Positions 33,933 to 43,279 are shown, counted from the stretch's first letter. The stretch is DNA of 64,000 bases from an uncultured Bacteroidales bacterium (GCA_902801325.1 CADCHQ010000006.1:1-64000), one strand, 5' to 3'. The notes: generated from the letters alone by a model not told the origin. Translations and numbers: made by a program.

Positions 33933-36166
33933 GACGTCTGCTCCTCATAGTCCTACTGATGGTTTTTTCCCTTTCCGGAAGGGGACAGTTGCCGCTTCGC
34001 ATGAACAGCGATTCACAATCGTCTTCGACTTCGTCCTCCTCTTCGCGTCAGGGAGGCAGCAGAAGGAGTTCGTCAGGCGACAGGGACTCATGGAGCAGGG
34101 ACACGACGGATAAAGACGATGGATTCATAGTTCCCATAGGTGTGACGCAGTGGACGGTGGACGAGCGCTTGGGAAGCATTATCCCTGCCGAGAACAACGA
34201 CACGGTGGTTCACAATTTCCAATGGTACAATGAGACCAGCGGATATAATGGTGAATACAACATCCTCGGTAATCTGGGTTCGCCACGCCTGAGCCGCATC
34301 TTCCTCCATCGCGACGCCAGCAATCCGCAACTCTTCCTCCAACCCTTCGATTTCCTGATTGGCGGACTTCGCGACTTCCGCTTCTCCAACACCCTCTCGC
34401 CCATGACCAATCTTGCCTACCACAAAGTGGGCAATCGCACTAACGGACAGGAGAGAGTGCACGCCTACTTCGCCACGAACATCAACAAGGAGGCAGGCAT
34501 AGGCATGAAGTTCGACTACCTCTACGGACGTGGATATTACAATAACCAAGCCAACAGCCAGTTTGGAGGCAACATCTTTGGCTACTATCTGGGCGATCGC
34601 TACAACATGCACACCTACATCAACCTCAATCACCTGAAGATGGCGGAAAACGGAGGCATCGAGAACGACTTCTACATCACTCGCCCCGAAGAATACAAGA
34701 ACCTGAGGTCGAAGGACATTCCCACACTGCTTAGCGAGACGTGGAACCGAAACAAGAACCAAGACTTCTTCCTCACCCATCGCTACAACATGGGATTCGA
34801 GCAAGAGATAGAGATTCCCGACAGCCTTCAGCCTCAGATGCCAGGCGAACGGGAACTGCTCAGTCGACTCCCCGATAGCCTGCGTCAGGTGGTTTCTGCC
34901 GACTCGCTGAGACGAACCCTTGTACTCGACAGCCTGCAGCAGCAATGGCTTGCGGAATTGCCCGTCTACAAGGAGTTCATTCCTGTAGCAAGCATCATCC
35001 ACACCATGCGGCTCAACAATCTGCAACACACCTATTACAGCCACGCCACACCCGAGAACTACTACACCAATCTCTACTATGGCGACTTGTCGAACGTGAA
35101 GGACCGCACCCGAGGACTCAGCATCAAGAACACCGTGGGCCTTGCCCTTCGCGAAGGCTTTAAGAAGTGGGTGCAGATGGGAATGACGGCATTTGCCTCT
35201 CACGAGTTCACTGCTCTTACTATGCCCTGGCTCGATGCTGATAGCGTTGGGCGCAGGCGATACATCGAACAGAATCTGTTCGTTGGAGGCGAAATCAGTC
35301 GTCAGCAGAGCGACTTCCTGCACTACAATGTCACGGGCGAGTTTGCCGTCGTTGGTGATGACGTAGGTGATTTCAGCGTCGATGGCAACATAGAGGCAGC
35401 TATACCCTTCTCTCGTCACGACACCCTGCAGATTGATGTTCAAGGCACCATCAGCGACAAACAGCCCCATCCCCTGCTCGAACACTACCACAGTCAGTTC
35501 CTGTGGTGGGACAAAGAGTTGTCAAAGGAGTTCCGGGCTGGCGTCAGTGGCACACTCTCCCTGCCTCGCATAGGCACAGCGATAGAGGTAGGCTTCCAGA
35601 ACCTCAAGAACTACACCTATCTGGCCATGCAGAACACCTTCCTGGGAGAAGATATCACGCATGCGTTGCCCGAGCAGTTTAGCCACGATGTTGCCGTTCG
35701 CCAGGCTTCGGGTCATATCCAAGTTTTTTCCGTCACCCTGCGCCAGAACGTGAAGGCAGGACCATTCCATTGGGACAACGACATCACCTACCAGACCAGC
35801 AGCAACTCGCTGGCTCTGCCCCTTCCGAAGATATCGCTCTACAGCAACCTCTACCTCCAATTCCGCATCGCCAAGGTGCTGAACGTGCAGTTGGGAGGCG
35901 ACCTTCGTTATTTCACCCGTTATTATGCACCCGACTATTCGCCTGCCATCCAGCAGTTTGCCATTCAGGATGCACAGTATCCGCGTGTGAAAATCGGCAA
36001 CTATCCCATTGTGAACGTCTATGCCAACCTTCACATCAAGCATTGCCGCATCTACGTTGCCATGAACCACGTCAACGCAGGTTCGGGTCACATGTTCTGG
36101 GCACCTCACTGCCCCATGGACCCTCGCACATTCCACTTCGGAGTGTCGTGGAACTTCTTTAACTGA
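33929..36166 (+). CDS. Putative porin (Porin_10-like)
   Basis: 745 aa. Signal peptide (LLIVLLMVFSLSGRGQ), then a Ser-rich linker (about 28-55, SSSTSSSSSRQGGSRRSSSG) and a long outer-membrane beta-barrel. The segment FLQPFDFLIGGLRDFRFSNT and the ending FHFGVSWNFFN fit the Bacteroidetes putative porin family. ATGA overlap with the oxidoreductase gamma gene suggests co-expression with that operon. The 3' end overlaps the convergent membrane-protein gene by eight bases. Confidence 0.82.
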   Translation: MRRLLLIVLLMVFSLSGRGQLPLRMNSDSQSSSTSSSSSRQGGSRRSSSGDRDSWSRDTTDKDDGFIVPIGVTQWTVDERLGSIIPAENNDTVVHNFQWYNETSGYNGEYNILGNLGSPRLSRIFLHRDASNPQLFLQPFDFLIGGLRDFRFSNTLSPMTNLAYHKVGNRTNGQERVHAYFATNINKEAGIGMKFDYLYGRGYYNNQANSQFGGNIFGYYLGDRYNMHTYINLNHLKMAENGGIENDFYITRPEEYKNLRSKDIPTLLSETWNRNKNQDFFLTHRYNMGFEQEIEIPDSLQPQMPGERELLSRLPDSLRQVVSADSLRRTLVLDSLQQQWLAELPVYKEFIPVASIIHTMRLNNLQHTYYSHATPENYYTNLYYGDLSNVKDRTRGLSIKNTVGLALREGFKKWVQMGMTAFASHEFTALTMPWLDADSVGRRRYIEQNLFVGGEISRQQSDFLHYNVTGEFAVVGDDVGDFSVDGNIEAAIPFSRHDTLQIDVQGTISDKQPHPLLEHYHSQFLWWDKELSKEFRAGVSGTLSLPRIGTAIEVGFQNLKNYTYLAMQNTFLGEDITHALPEQFSHDVAVRQASGHIQVFSVTLRQNVKAGPFHWDNDITYQTSSNSLALPLPKISLYSNLYLQFRIAKVLNVQLGGDLRYFTRYYAPDYSPAIQQFAIQDAQYPRVKIGNYPIVNVYANLHIKHCRIYVAMNHVNAGSGHMFWAPHCPMDPRTFHFGVSWNFFN

Positions 36167-37142
36167 TTTCTTCTGTAGTAGTTGGAGTAGGCTTTGCCTC
36201 TTCGCTCTTCATTGCTCCCCAGCGATAAAGGATGGGGAACAGGATGACTACGTTGCACACAAACGACCCGAAGAACATGAGTACCATAGCAAGGTAGCGC
36301 CATAGCGACAAGGTTGAGGGAAGCGAAGCATGATCGCCCATTGCTGTTGATTTCACCGACAGGAAGTCGACAATCTGAATGACAACTCCAGGCAGGACGA
36401 ATGCCAAGCCGAAGAAGCATGATGCCACAAAGGCCACAAGGGCAACGGAAAAGGTGCATGATACGGGATACACGGTCCACTTGGCAGATGACACGCTACG
36501 GCGAAGAGACACATCTTCGTAGAGATAAGGCATAATCATGTTCAGGAGAACGCCAAACAGGTAGAACACCACGCAGACGTAGAGGATAAACACTACGATA
36601 AACATCACGATGCTCAAGCCCGTTGCCATTGCCCAATGGCGAACAACGGAAAGCAAGCCCATCAGCATGAAGAAGCAAAGGGCAACAATCAGCAAGTAAA
36701 ACAATAAGGCAAGGAAAACCGTTACGACAACGCGCAACGTCATGCGACCTATGCCACGCCACTCACGCCAAGCCGGAGTATGGGGGATGAAGCCCATAGC
36801 CGTCAGTTGGCGTTGGCGCCAGATGATGCCTCCGTTTAGGAATGCGTCCATCAGTCCCAGCACCAACGGCAGAGCCGATGCGCCCAGCACCTTCAGGATA
36901 GCCTGCTTTTCGTGGGTCATGAGGGCGGCGTTGACAGTGCCGTCGAGCAATTGTTCTGTAAGCACGCCTGACCATTTCAGATATATGATAGGCGCCACCA
37001 GTGAGAACAGTATCACCATAGGCCACAATCCTCTCAGCGAAGCCCCCATATATTCAAAAGAAGCACTCAAGCCGTCGCTCATGCATTCCCACACCGAACG
37101 GCCTTTTACGATCTCTGTTTTCTTTACTTCTGTCGTTTCCAT
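36159..37142 (-). CDS. Multi-pass membrane protein of unknown function
   Basis: 327 aa with about six hydrophobic segments, for example MVILFSLVAPIIYLKW, VVVTVFLALLFYLLIVALCF, SIVMFIVVFILYVCVVFYLF and LAMVLMFFGSFVCNVVIL. The ends are charged and cytoplasmic-like (METTEVKKTEIVKG, KSEEAKPTPTTTEE). No family recognised. A minus-strand -7 motif (CAAAGTTA at 37169-37176, read TAACTTTG) precedes it. Confidence 0.75.
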   Translation of the reverse strand: METTEVKKTEIVKGRSVWECMSDGLSASFEYMGASLRGLWPMVILFSLVAPIIYLKWSGVLTEQLLDGTVNAALMTHEKQAILKVLGASALPLVLGLMDAFLNGGIIWRQRQLTAMGFIPHTPAWREWRGIGRMTLRVVVTVFLALLFYLLIVALCFFMLMGLLSVVRHWAMATGLSIVMFIVVFILYVCVVFYLFGVLLNMIMPYLYEDVSLRRSVSSAKWTVYPVSCTFSVALVAFVASCFFGLAFVLPGVVIQIVDFLSVKSTAMGDHASLPSTLSLWRYLAMVLMFFGSFVCNVVILFPILYRWGAMKSEEAKPTPTTTEEIS

Positions 37143-37168
37143 AACGTTACGTTAGGTCTTAGTCTGCA

Positions 37169-37176
37169 CAAAGTTA
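37169..37176 (-). promoter_or_regulatory. Candidate -7 element for the membrane-protein gene
   Basis: CAAAGTTA on the plus strand reads TAACTTTG on the minus strand, 27 bases upstream of the ATG at 37142. AATTCTTAATT words follow in 37190-37245. Confidence 0.45.
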
Positions 37177-37275
37177 GTAATTATTTCTCAATTAATTCTT
37201 AATTATTTCTTAATTATTAACTCTTAATTCTTAATTTTTTACTACCTTTATGCCCGTAAAACGGAGAGGACATCC

Positions 37276-38256
37276 ATGAAACAGATAAAATGGGGATTCA
37301 TCGGTTGTGGTGAAGTCACGGAGAAGAAGTCTGGTCCCGCCTTCTCGCTGGTTCCGGGATCGAGTGTTATCGCCGTCATGAGTCGCAATCTCGACAAGGT
37401 GCGCTCCTATGCCCAACGCCACCACATCCCCCGCTGGTACACCGATGCACAAGCCCTCATCGACGACCCCGATGTCGATGCCGTTTACATCGCCACTCCC
37501 CCCTCGTCACACGCCACCTACGCCATCATGTCGATGCGTTCCGGCAAGCCCTGCTATGTCGAGAAACCGCTGGCAGCATCGTACACCGACTGTCAACGTG
37601 TCAATCACATTTCCCAGCAGACGGGCGTTCCCTGTTTCGTGGCCTATTATCGCCGTCTTCTCCCCTATTTCCAACGGGTCAGGGAACTGGTGGAGTCAGG
37701 CGCCATAGGTAAGCCCCTCAACGTGCAGATTCGTTTTTCCGTACCTCCCCGCGACCTCGACTACAATCGCGACAACCTGCCTTGGCGCGTTCAGCGCGAC
37801 ATAGCAGGCGGAGGATATTTCTACGACCTTGCACCTCACCAAATCGACCTGCTGCAGGAGATGTTTGGTCCCATCACCCGCGCTCATGGATATTCCTGCA
37901 ACCTCGGAGGACTCTACCAGACGGAGGACACCGTTTCCGCCTCGTTCCAGTTCCCCAACGGGATGCCGGGTTCGGGTTCGTGGTGCTTCGTAGCTCACGA
38001 CTCGGCACGCAAGGATCGCATTGCCATCGCTGGCGATAAGGGCACTGTCCGTTTCTCCGTCTTCACCTACGACCCCATCGTCCTGCAAAACGAGAACGGT
38101 CATCAGGAGATAGTTGTGCCTAACCCCGAGCATGTGCAAATGCCTCTCATCGAGAGTGTGGTTCGCCACCTCCAAGGACTCGAAGTCTGCACTTGCGACT
38201 CTCGTTCTGCCACCACAGTCAACTGGGTGATGGACCGGATACTTAATAAGAGTTAA
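37276..38256 (+). CDS. Gfo/Idh/MocA family oxidoreductase
   Basis: 326 aa. The NAD(P)-binding Rossmann fold begins WGFIGCGEVTEKKSG; CYVEKPLAASYTDCQ carries the EKP catalytic lysine; GGGYFYDLAPHQIDL has the substrate-site His. Such enzymes oxidise or reduce sugars, inositols and related compounds; the substrate cannot be told. Independent gene; GC-rich elements follow its stop. Confidence 0.88.
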   Translation: MKQIKWGFIGCGEVTEKKSGPAFSLVPGSSVIAVMSRNLDKVRSYAQRHHIPRWYTDAQALIDDPDVDAVYIATPPSSHATYAIMSMRSGKPCYVEKPLAASYTDCQRVNHISQQTGVPCFVAYYRRLLPYFQRVRELVESGAIGKPLNVQIRFSVPPRDLDYNRDNLPWRVQRDIAGGGYFYDLAPHQIDLLQEMFGPITRAHGYSCNLGGLYQTEDTVSASFQFPNGMPGSGSWCFVAHDSARKDRIAIAGDKGTVRFSVFTYDPIVLQNENGHQEIVVPNPEHVQMPLIESVVRHLQGLEVCTCDSRSATTVNWVMDRILNKS

Positions 38257-38257
38257 G

Positions 38258-38327
38258 ACCTCCCCCAACCCCTCCAAAGGAGGGAGGAAAAAGAAGCCCC
38301 CTCTCTGACTCCCCCGAAGGGGAGGAA
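38258..38327. repeat. GC-rich elements, two units, plus TTCAATG words
   Basis: CCCCCAACCCCTCCAAAGGAGG and TCTGACTCCCCCGAAGGGGA, then ATGTTCAATGTTCAATTG just before the DUF1846 ATG at 38391. Confidence 0.8.
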
Positions 38328-38390
38328 GAAAATGAGAAAATGAGAGATTGAAAAAGGGGGAAAAATAATGTTCAATGTTCAATTGAAGAA

Positions 38391-39854
38391 ATGAAATACG
38401 GATTCGACAACGACAAGTACATTCGCATACAAAGCGAACACATCAAGGAACGCATAGCCCAGTTCAAAGGTAAACTATACCTGGAGTTGGGAGGTAAACT
38501 CTTCGACGACCACCACGCCAGCCGCGTGCTACCAGGCTTCCAGCCCGACAGCAAACTGCACATGCTGAAGCAACTGGCCAGCGACGCCGAGATACTCATC
38601 GTCATCAGTGCCCTCGACATCGAGAAGAACAAGGTCAGACAGGATCTCGGCATCACCTATGACGAGGACGTACTGCGACTGCGCACCGAGTTCATCAACC
38701 GCGGATTCAACGTCAGCAGCGTTGTCGTCACCCACTACAACGGACAGAAGTCGGCCGACCTCTATCGCCAGCGCCTCGAACACATGGGCATCAAGGTCTA
38801 TTACCATTACACCATCGAGGGCTATCCCAACAACGTGGCACTCATCGACTCCGACGACGGATTCGGAAAGGATGACTTTGTCGAGACCACCCATCCGCTG
38901 GTCATCGTCACTGCTCCAGGTCCCGGCAGCGGTAAGATGGCAGTCTGCCTGAGCCAGCTCTACAACGAACACAAGCGCGGCACAGAAGCCGGATACGCCA
39001 AGTTCGAGACGTTCCCCGTTTGGAGTCTGCCCCTCAAGCACCCCGTCAACATCGCCTACGAGGCAGCAACAGCCGACCTCAACGACGTGAACATGATCGA
39101 CCCCTTCCACATGGAAGCCTACGGCAAAGTCGCCATCAACTATAACCGCGACGTAGAGATATTCCCCGTCCTCAACGCCATCTTCGAAGGCATCTACGGA
39201 CACTGCCCCTACAAGTCGCCCACCGACATGGGGGTCAACATGGTGGGATTCTGCATCTCCGACGACGAAGCCTGCTGCGAAGCCTCGAAACAGGAAATCA
39301 TCCGACGCTACTACACCGCCCTCAACAAGCTGGCGGAAGGCGCCGTCAACGAAGCCGAAATCAACAAACTCTCCCTGCTCATGCAGCAGTCGAAGATCAC
39401 CACCGACTACCGCCGATGCACCAAAGCCGCCAAGTCGCGAAGGGAAGAGTGCGACGTGCCCTGCAGCGCCATCGAACTCAACGACGGCACCCTCATCACC
39501 GCCTCCAGCAGTCCTCTGCTCGGCACATGTGCCTCCCTGCTGCTCAACGCCACGAAATACCTGGCAGGCATCGACCACGGGCTGAAACTCATACCGCAGG
39601 ACCTCATCGAACCCATACAGAAGACGAAGACCGAATACCTGGGAGGCAAGAACCCCCGTCTGCACACCGACGAGGTGCTGGTGGCACTGAGTGTCCTCTC
39701 GCAGCACGACGTCAACTGTCGGCGCGCTCTTGCCATGCTCCCCGAACTGCGTGGTTGTCAGGCCCATTCCACCGTCATGCTCAGCGAAGTCGACCGCAAG
39801 ATCTTCACCAAACTCGGCATCGGCCTCACCTGCGATCCAGTGAGGAAGGGATAA
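38391..39854 (+). CDS. DUF1846 family protein
   Basis: 487 aa. Starts KYGFDNDKYIRIQSEHIKER and contains LYLELGGKLFDDHHASRVLP and VTAPGPGSGKMAVCLSQLY, matching DUF1846, a conserved family with a phosphate-binding-loop-like PGPGSGK. The role is not established. The gene is monocistronic as far as can be seen. The coding region is notably GC-rich, with a strongly biased third position that leaves a 412-codon antisense frame open. Confidence 0.85.
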   Translation: MKYGFDNDKYIRIQSEHIKERIAQFKGKLYLELGGKLFDDHHASRVLPGFQPDSKLHMLKQLASDAEILIVISALDIEKNKVRQDLGITYDEDVLRLRTEFINRGFNVSSVVVTHYNGQKSADLYRQRLEHMGIKVYYHYTIEGYPNNVALIDSDDGFGKDDFVETTHPLVIVTAPGPGSGKMAVCLSQLYNEHKRGTEAGYAKFETFPVWSLPLKHPVNIAYEAATADLNDVNMIDPFHMEAYGKVAINYNRDVEIFPVLNAIFEGIYGHCPYKSPTDMGVNMVGFCISDDEACCEASKQEIIRRYYTALNKLAEGAVNEAEINKLSLLMQQSKITTDYRRCTKAAKSRREECDVPCSAIELNDGTLITASSSPLLGTCASLLLNATKYLAGIDHGLKLIPQDLIEPIQKTKTEYLGGKNPRLHTDEVLVALSVLSQHDVNCRRALAMLPELRGCQAHSTVMLSEVDRKIFTKLGIGLTCDPVRKG

Positions 39855-39857
39855 AGA

Positions 39858-39935
39858 AGACCCCCTTCTGACTCCCCCGAGGGGGAGAAAAGCCTCTCTC
39901 CCCTATCCCCTCTCCCCCATAGGAAGAGGGGGTTC
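39858..39935. repeat. GC-rich elements after DUF1846
   Basis: TTCTGACTCCCCCGAGGGGG and CCCCTCTCCCCCATAGGAAG followed by AGGGGG; two units of the GC-rich family in the gap before the convergent DUF2264 gene. The rest of the gap (39936-40066) has AAGGGCCGAGCG and other low-complexity words and no gene. Confidence 0.75.
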
Positions 39936-40066
39936 TTTTAGATACGACGCAAAGCGCTAATGAAGAATACTAAGGGCCGAGCGCTGAGCGCAGAGTAAAA
40001 TTTAGGGGTTATTACTCTAAATCATTATTGCATAATGCATAATGCAAGAAAAACGAGAGCCTTTTG

Positions 40067-40110
40067 AAGTGAACCCCGAAAGTTGGACAAGAAACTTTCG
40101 GGGTTCATTT
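40067..40110. terminator. Long stem-loop between convergent genes
   Basis: GAACCCCGAAAGTT (40071-40084) pairs perfectly with AACTTTCGGGGTTC (40093-40106) over an 8-base loop; flanking AAGT/ATTT extends the stem to about 18 bp with one wobble. It lies between DUF1846 (+) and DUF2264 (-) and probably ends both transcripts. Confidence 0.65.
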
Positions 40111-40166
40111 CACGGGGGGTGTCTCGGTTCTTTTAACTCTGCACTGGCGAAGCCTCCGGCTCGCCT

Positions 40167-41534
40167 TTATTCCCAGTACAGTATCTGGCGATTGATGTCC
40201 CACTTGTGGTCCTTGGGGAAGTCGTCGCCTTCCCAAGCCTTCTTCGAAGTCCACTTCTCAGGAGCATCGGTCCAGAAGGGATCGTCGGCAGGAAGACCGA
40301 GAGGCATGAAGGCCAGAGAGGTCATGTAGAGCGAACCGTTGTTGGTGTACCAGTCGGCTACGTTGGGATGAGAGCCCACGAAACCGATGGTGAGATAGCC
40401 GTCGGGGGTAAAATTGCTGGCGCCCTTACCCTCGAACATGCGCTTCATAACAGCTGTGATGCCGCAACGCACCTGTCCGTTGTGGAGTTCGCCTGGCAAC
40501 TGCTTCATCCACGCCAACTGAGCCAGAGGCTGGAGCACGGCGAGACGGTAAGGTATGGAGCGACCGACAACGGGGAATGTGCCTTCGGGCGAGATGAATC
40601 GCTCGAGGATGACGCTATACTTCTGCATGCGCTTCACCACCTCCTTGAGGCGGTTGGTGGCACCATTGCGGTTGTCGCCCTTGGAGCGGACGAGATAGGA
40701 ATTGTTGCCCTGACGCGCGCTCACCATCTGCAGGCACTCGGTGTACATGGGCTGAATGACGTAGGCGTTGTAATAGTCGAAGGCGAAGGATGGGCCGTCG
40801 CTGTAGAGTCCGTCGCCGATGTACCACTCTTCGGCTTTGGAGAGTGCCATCTTGATGCGGAAGGCGTCGTACTGACCGCCTACGTACATGATAAAGGCTT
40901 CTTCCATACCTACGAAGAGGAGCCAGTTGGTGTAAGGAGGATCGTAGCGGCGCAGGCCTTGCAACTCCTTGATGTAGCGCTGTTTGGTGAGTGAGTCGAG
41001 GGGTTCCCACAGGGCCTTATAGCCACGGAAGAGGCTCTCTACGACATAGGCTGCATCCACCAGCGTCTGTCCGCCACTGCGCCATCCCAGATAGTCGGGA
41101 CTCTCGGGGTCGACGGCATTCTTGTAGGCCTTCAGCGCCCACTCGCGCAACTGCTTGCGCATCTTGCCCTCATCGGTATCGTCGTCGGGAAGGGTGAGCC
41201 AGGGGGCTATGCCAGCCATAAGGCGGCCGAAGCACTCCATGTAGGCCACTTTCTTGTCGCGGTTGTCCCACGTGGGAGACAGTTCCAACTTCATGTTCTT
41301 TTGCAGGGTGCCGTTGGCCATGTTCTCCAGCACGGGAGCAGCCATCTTATAGGCCAGTGATGCCCAGTAGGCACGATCCTCAGCACCAGTGCCGAGGGGA
41401 TTGGTTTCTGCTTGTTTCTTGCCTTTGGCAAATGCCAAAACTGGCACCACGATGAGTGCCAGCAGGAGAATACCCCATCTCCTTACCCTTCCCGAGGGAA
41501 GGGAGGAGTTAGTATTGCAAATTGAATAAATCAT
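40167..41534 (-). CDS. DUF2264 family secreted protein, N-terminus from a repeat
   Basis: 455 aa. DUF2264 signatures: YMECFGRLMAGIAPWL, GWRSGGQTLVDAAYVVES, NWLLFVGMEEAFIMYVGG, DGLYSDGPSFAFDYYNA. The predicted fold is an (alpha/alpha) toroid. Related members have been grouped with beta-glucuronidase-type glycoside hydrolases, so a carbohydrate role is plausible. The signal sequence WGILLLALIVVPVLAFA is preceded by an unusual 20-residue n-region (ICNTNSSLPSGRVRR), of which LPSGRV is encoded by a GC-rich palindrome at 41481-41511. No closer start codon is available in frame. Confidence 0.8.
   Translation of the reverse strand: MIYSICNTNSSLPSGRVRRWGILLLALIVVPVLAFAKGKKQAETNPLGTGAEDRAYWASLAYKMAAPVLENMANGTLQKNMKLELSPTWDNRDKKVAYMECFGRLMAGIAPWLTLPDDDTDEGKMRKQLREWALKAYKNAVDPESPDYLGWRSGGQTLVDAAYVVESLFRGYKALWEPLDSLTKQRYIKELQGLRRYDPPYTNWLLFVGMEEAFIMYVGGQYDAFRIKMALSKAEEWYIGDGLYSDGPSFAFDYYNAYVIQPMYTECLQMVSARQGNNSYLVRSKGDNRNGATNRLKEVVKRMQKYSVILERFISPEGTFPVVGRSIPYRLAVLQPLAQLAWMKQLPGELHNGQVRCGITAVMKRMFEGKGASNFTPDGYLTIGFVGSHPNVADWYTNNGSLYMTSLAFMPLGLPADDPFWTDAPEKWTSKKAWEGDDFPKDHKWDINRQILYWE
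41481..41511. repeat. GC-rich palindrome in the DUF2264 leader
   Basis: CCCTTCCCGAGGGAAGGGAGG forms a near-perfect hairpin and is translated within the N-terminal region. A second unit, CCTCCTCCCCCTCGGGGGAG, lies just upstream at 41563-41597. Confidence 0.75.
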
Positions 41535-41601
41535 ATTCTTCTATTTGACGATTGGACAATTTACCTCCTCCCCCTCGGGGGAGGTAGAGGGGGGTCCTTT
41601 T

Positions 41602-42036
41602 TTATTTTGTCATCATTCCTTCCACCGTGAGGCGGATGATTTCCGTCTTGGCATTGGAGCGAATGGTGATGGTCTTAGCGAAATGACCGGGGAACTTTCC
41701 GCGTCCGTTGTAGGTGACGTCGATGCGACCCGTATCGCCTGGCTGGATGGGGTCTTTCGTATAAGTAGGTACCGTGCACCCGCATGAGGCAAAGGCCTGA
41801 TTGATAACGAGGGGAGCATTGCCGACGTTGGTGAACTGGAAGGTGCAATGCTGTTCCGAATCCTTCTCGGAGAATGTGCCAAAGTCGTGGCGAAGGGTAT
41901 CGAACTTAATTTCGGCCTGCTTCTCGGGAGCAGCAGTGAAAGCCAAAGGCTCCGATGCCGTTACAGTGCGCTGCTGCAAGGTGACGCCCAGCATCAAGAG
42001 CATCAGCGTGAGGACTGCAAATGTCGTTTTTTTCAT
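41602..42036 (-). CDS. DUF1573 family secreted protein
   Basis: 144 aa. Signal peptide (TFAVLTLMLLMLGVT), then an immunoglobulin-like DUF1573 domain: HDFGTFSEKDSEQHCTFQFT, SCGCTVPTY and GKFPGHFAKTITIRSNA. The CGC pair may bind metal. Function unknown; widespread in Bacteroidetes. A -7 motif (CAAATATA at 42072-42079, minus-strand TATATTTG) lies upstream. Confidence 0.85.
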   Translation of the reverse strand: MKKTTFAVLTLMLLMLGVTLQQRTVTASEPLAFTAAPEKQAEIKFDTLRHDFGTFSEKDSEQHCTFQFTNVGNAPLVINQAFASCGCTVPTYTKDPIQPGDTGRIDVTYNGRGKFPGHFAKTITIRSNAKTEIIRLTVEGMMTK

Positions 42037-42071
42037 CTTATTATTTAATTAGTTTTGTGCAATAATCCGTG

Positions 42072-42079
42072 CAAATATA
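42072..42079 (-). promoter_or_regulatory. -7 element of the DUF1573 gene
   Basis: On the minus strand this reads TATATTTG, 36 bases before the ATG. An upstream CAAA (minus-strand TTTG) at 42096-42099 is slightly close at 16 bp. Confidence 0.5.
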
Positions 42080-42205
42080 GACATTATATTTGAAACAAAC
42101 AAGAAAGGAAGGTTTAACGTCAAACATTTTCTGCGAAACGGGGCGTAAATTATTGTTTTAACAATAAATAAGACTATGAATGAGGGCTGTGTGGTTTTTT
42201 TTTCG

Positions 42206-42213
42206 TATCTTCG
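42206..42213 (+). promoter_or_regulatory. -7-like element of the DUF4286-ruvC run
   Basis: TATCTTCG, 28 bases before the preferred ATG at 42242; resembles the variant at 15408. Confidence 0.45.
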
Positions 42214-42241
42214 CGCCCAAATAGCTATATGTGAGGTAAAA

Positions 42242-42562
42242 ATGATTGTATTCAACACCACCTATACGATGCCTGAGGCCGACGCACGCGACTTCGTCAT
42301 CTGGATTCACGAAAGCATTATTCCCAGTCTGGAACGGGACGGACGGATGAAGAACGCCCGCCTGTTGCGAATACTCTCGCACCACGATCAGGAGAGCGAG
42401 TGCATGGGACTGCAGATGGAGACCGACTCTACGGCAACCCTGCACAAGTGGTACACCGAGATGGGGCACAGCATGAACGAGGAGCTCCTGAGGATGTTCG
42501 ACGAGCGAATAGTGGGGTTTAGTACGATTATGGAAAGCGTCACGGACGCTTCCGAAAAATGA
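42242..42562 (+). CDS. DUF4286 family protein
   Basis: 106 aa from the ATG at 42242. This start is preferred to an upstream in-frame ATG at 42176 because a promoter-like TATCTTCG (42206-42213) lies between them and the family begins with MIVFNTTYTM. A ferredoxin-like alpha/beta fold is likely (FVIWIHESIIPSLERDG, TDSTATLHKWYTE). Function unknown. A GC-rich element (42568-42603) directly follows, then ruvC. Confidence 0.82.
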   Translation: MIVFNTTYTMPEADARDFVIWIHESIIPSLERDGRMKNARLLRILSHHDQESECMGLQMETDSTATLHKWYTEMGHSMNEELLRMFDERIVGFSTIMESVTDASEK

Positions 42563-42567
42563 AGAAC

Positions 42568-42697
42568 GGCCCCTCTCCCCGCTCCCCCCGTTGGGAGGAG
42601 GGCTTGAAGAAAGAAAAGTAGATTGATAATGGAGAAAAAACAGGATATGACGCAAACGAATCTTCCCCCCTCCTTTGGAGGGGCACGGGGGAGGTGC
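42568..42697. repeat. Two GC-rich elements flanking the ruvC start
   Basis: CCCCTCTCCCCGCTCCCCCC with TTGGGAGGAG (42568-42603, upstream of the ATG) and CCCCCCTCCTTTGGAGGGGC (42665-42684, inside the coding sequence). Confidence 0.8.
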
Positions 42698-43279
42698 GAG
42701 CGCATCATATTAGGCATTGACCCGGGAACGAACCTGATGGGATACGGGGTGCTGCGCGTGGAAGGACAACGGGCTGAAGCACTGGCACTGGGCGTCATCG
42801 ACCTGCATAAGGTGAGCGACACCTACCTGAAGCTAGGACACATCTACGGACGCGTCTCCGGCATCATCCGCGAATATCTGCCCGACGAGATGGCTATCGA
42901 GGCTCCGTTCTTCGGAAAGAACGTGCAGTCGATGCTGAAACTGGGAAGAGCCCAAGGGGTGGCTATCGCTGCCGCCATTCAGCACGACGTGCCCATACAC
43001 GAATATGCTCCCATGAAGATAAAGATGGCGCTGACAGGTACAGGTAGTGCCTCGAAGGAACAGGTGGCTGGCATGCTGCAACGCATACTGAAGCTGGACG
43101 CGGAACAGATGAAACAGCACTTCGACGCCACCGATGCTCTGGCTGCGGCCTATTGCCACTTCATGCAATCGAACCGTCCCGAATCTACCGCCCATTACCG
43201 GTCGTGGAAGGATTTTGTGAATAAAAATAAGGAAAAGACCCACTCCTTCTCTCCTTCAAAGGGAGAGGGAAAGAGTTGA
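42629..43279 (+). CDS. ruvC: Holliday junction resolvase RuvC, both ends extended by repeats
   Basis: The resolvase core is intact: first catalytic Asp in [14 protein letters not shown], Glu in [11 protein letters not shown], and the acidic pair in [11 protein letters not shown]. RuvC cuts four-way junctions with RuvAB during recombination. Start ATG at 42629; a TTG two codons earlier is less likely. Residues about 12-22 ([13 protein letters not shown]) are encoded by a GC-rich element at 42663-42697, and the tail [12 protein letters not shown] by another at 43247-43276. Normal family members begin within a few residues of the ILGIDPG strand. Confidence 0.88.
   Translation: MEKKQDMTQTNLPPSFGGARGRCERIILGIDPGTNLMGYGVLRVEGQRAEALALGVIDLHKVSDTYLKLGHIYGRVSGIIREYLPDEMAIEAPFFGKNVQSMLKLGRAQGVAIAAAIQHDVPIHEYAPMKIKMALTGTGSASKEQVAGMLQRILKLDAEQMKQHFDATDALAAAYCHFMQSNRPESTAHYRSWKDFVNKNKEKTHSFSPSKGEGKS

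Noticed and set aside
34088..35491. 467-codon open frame on the minus strand
   Set aside because: Antisense to the porin gene, whose family match and signal peptide are clear.
38529..39767. 412-codon open frame on the minus strand
   Set aside because: Antisense to DUF1846; low-complexity Val/Asp/Gly-rich protein typical of an antisense frame in a GC-rich gene.
42176..42241. Longer N-terminus for the DUF4286 protein
   Set aside because: A -7 promoter motif lies inside this stretch and family members start at MIVFNTTY.
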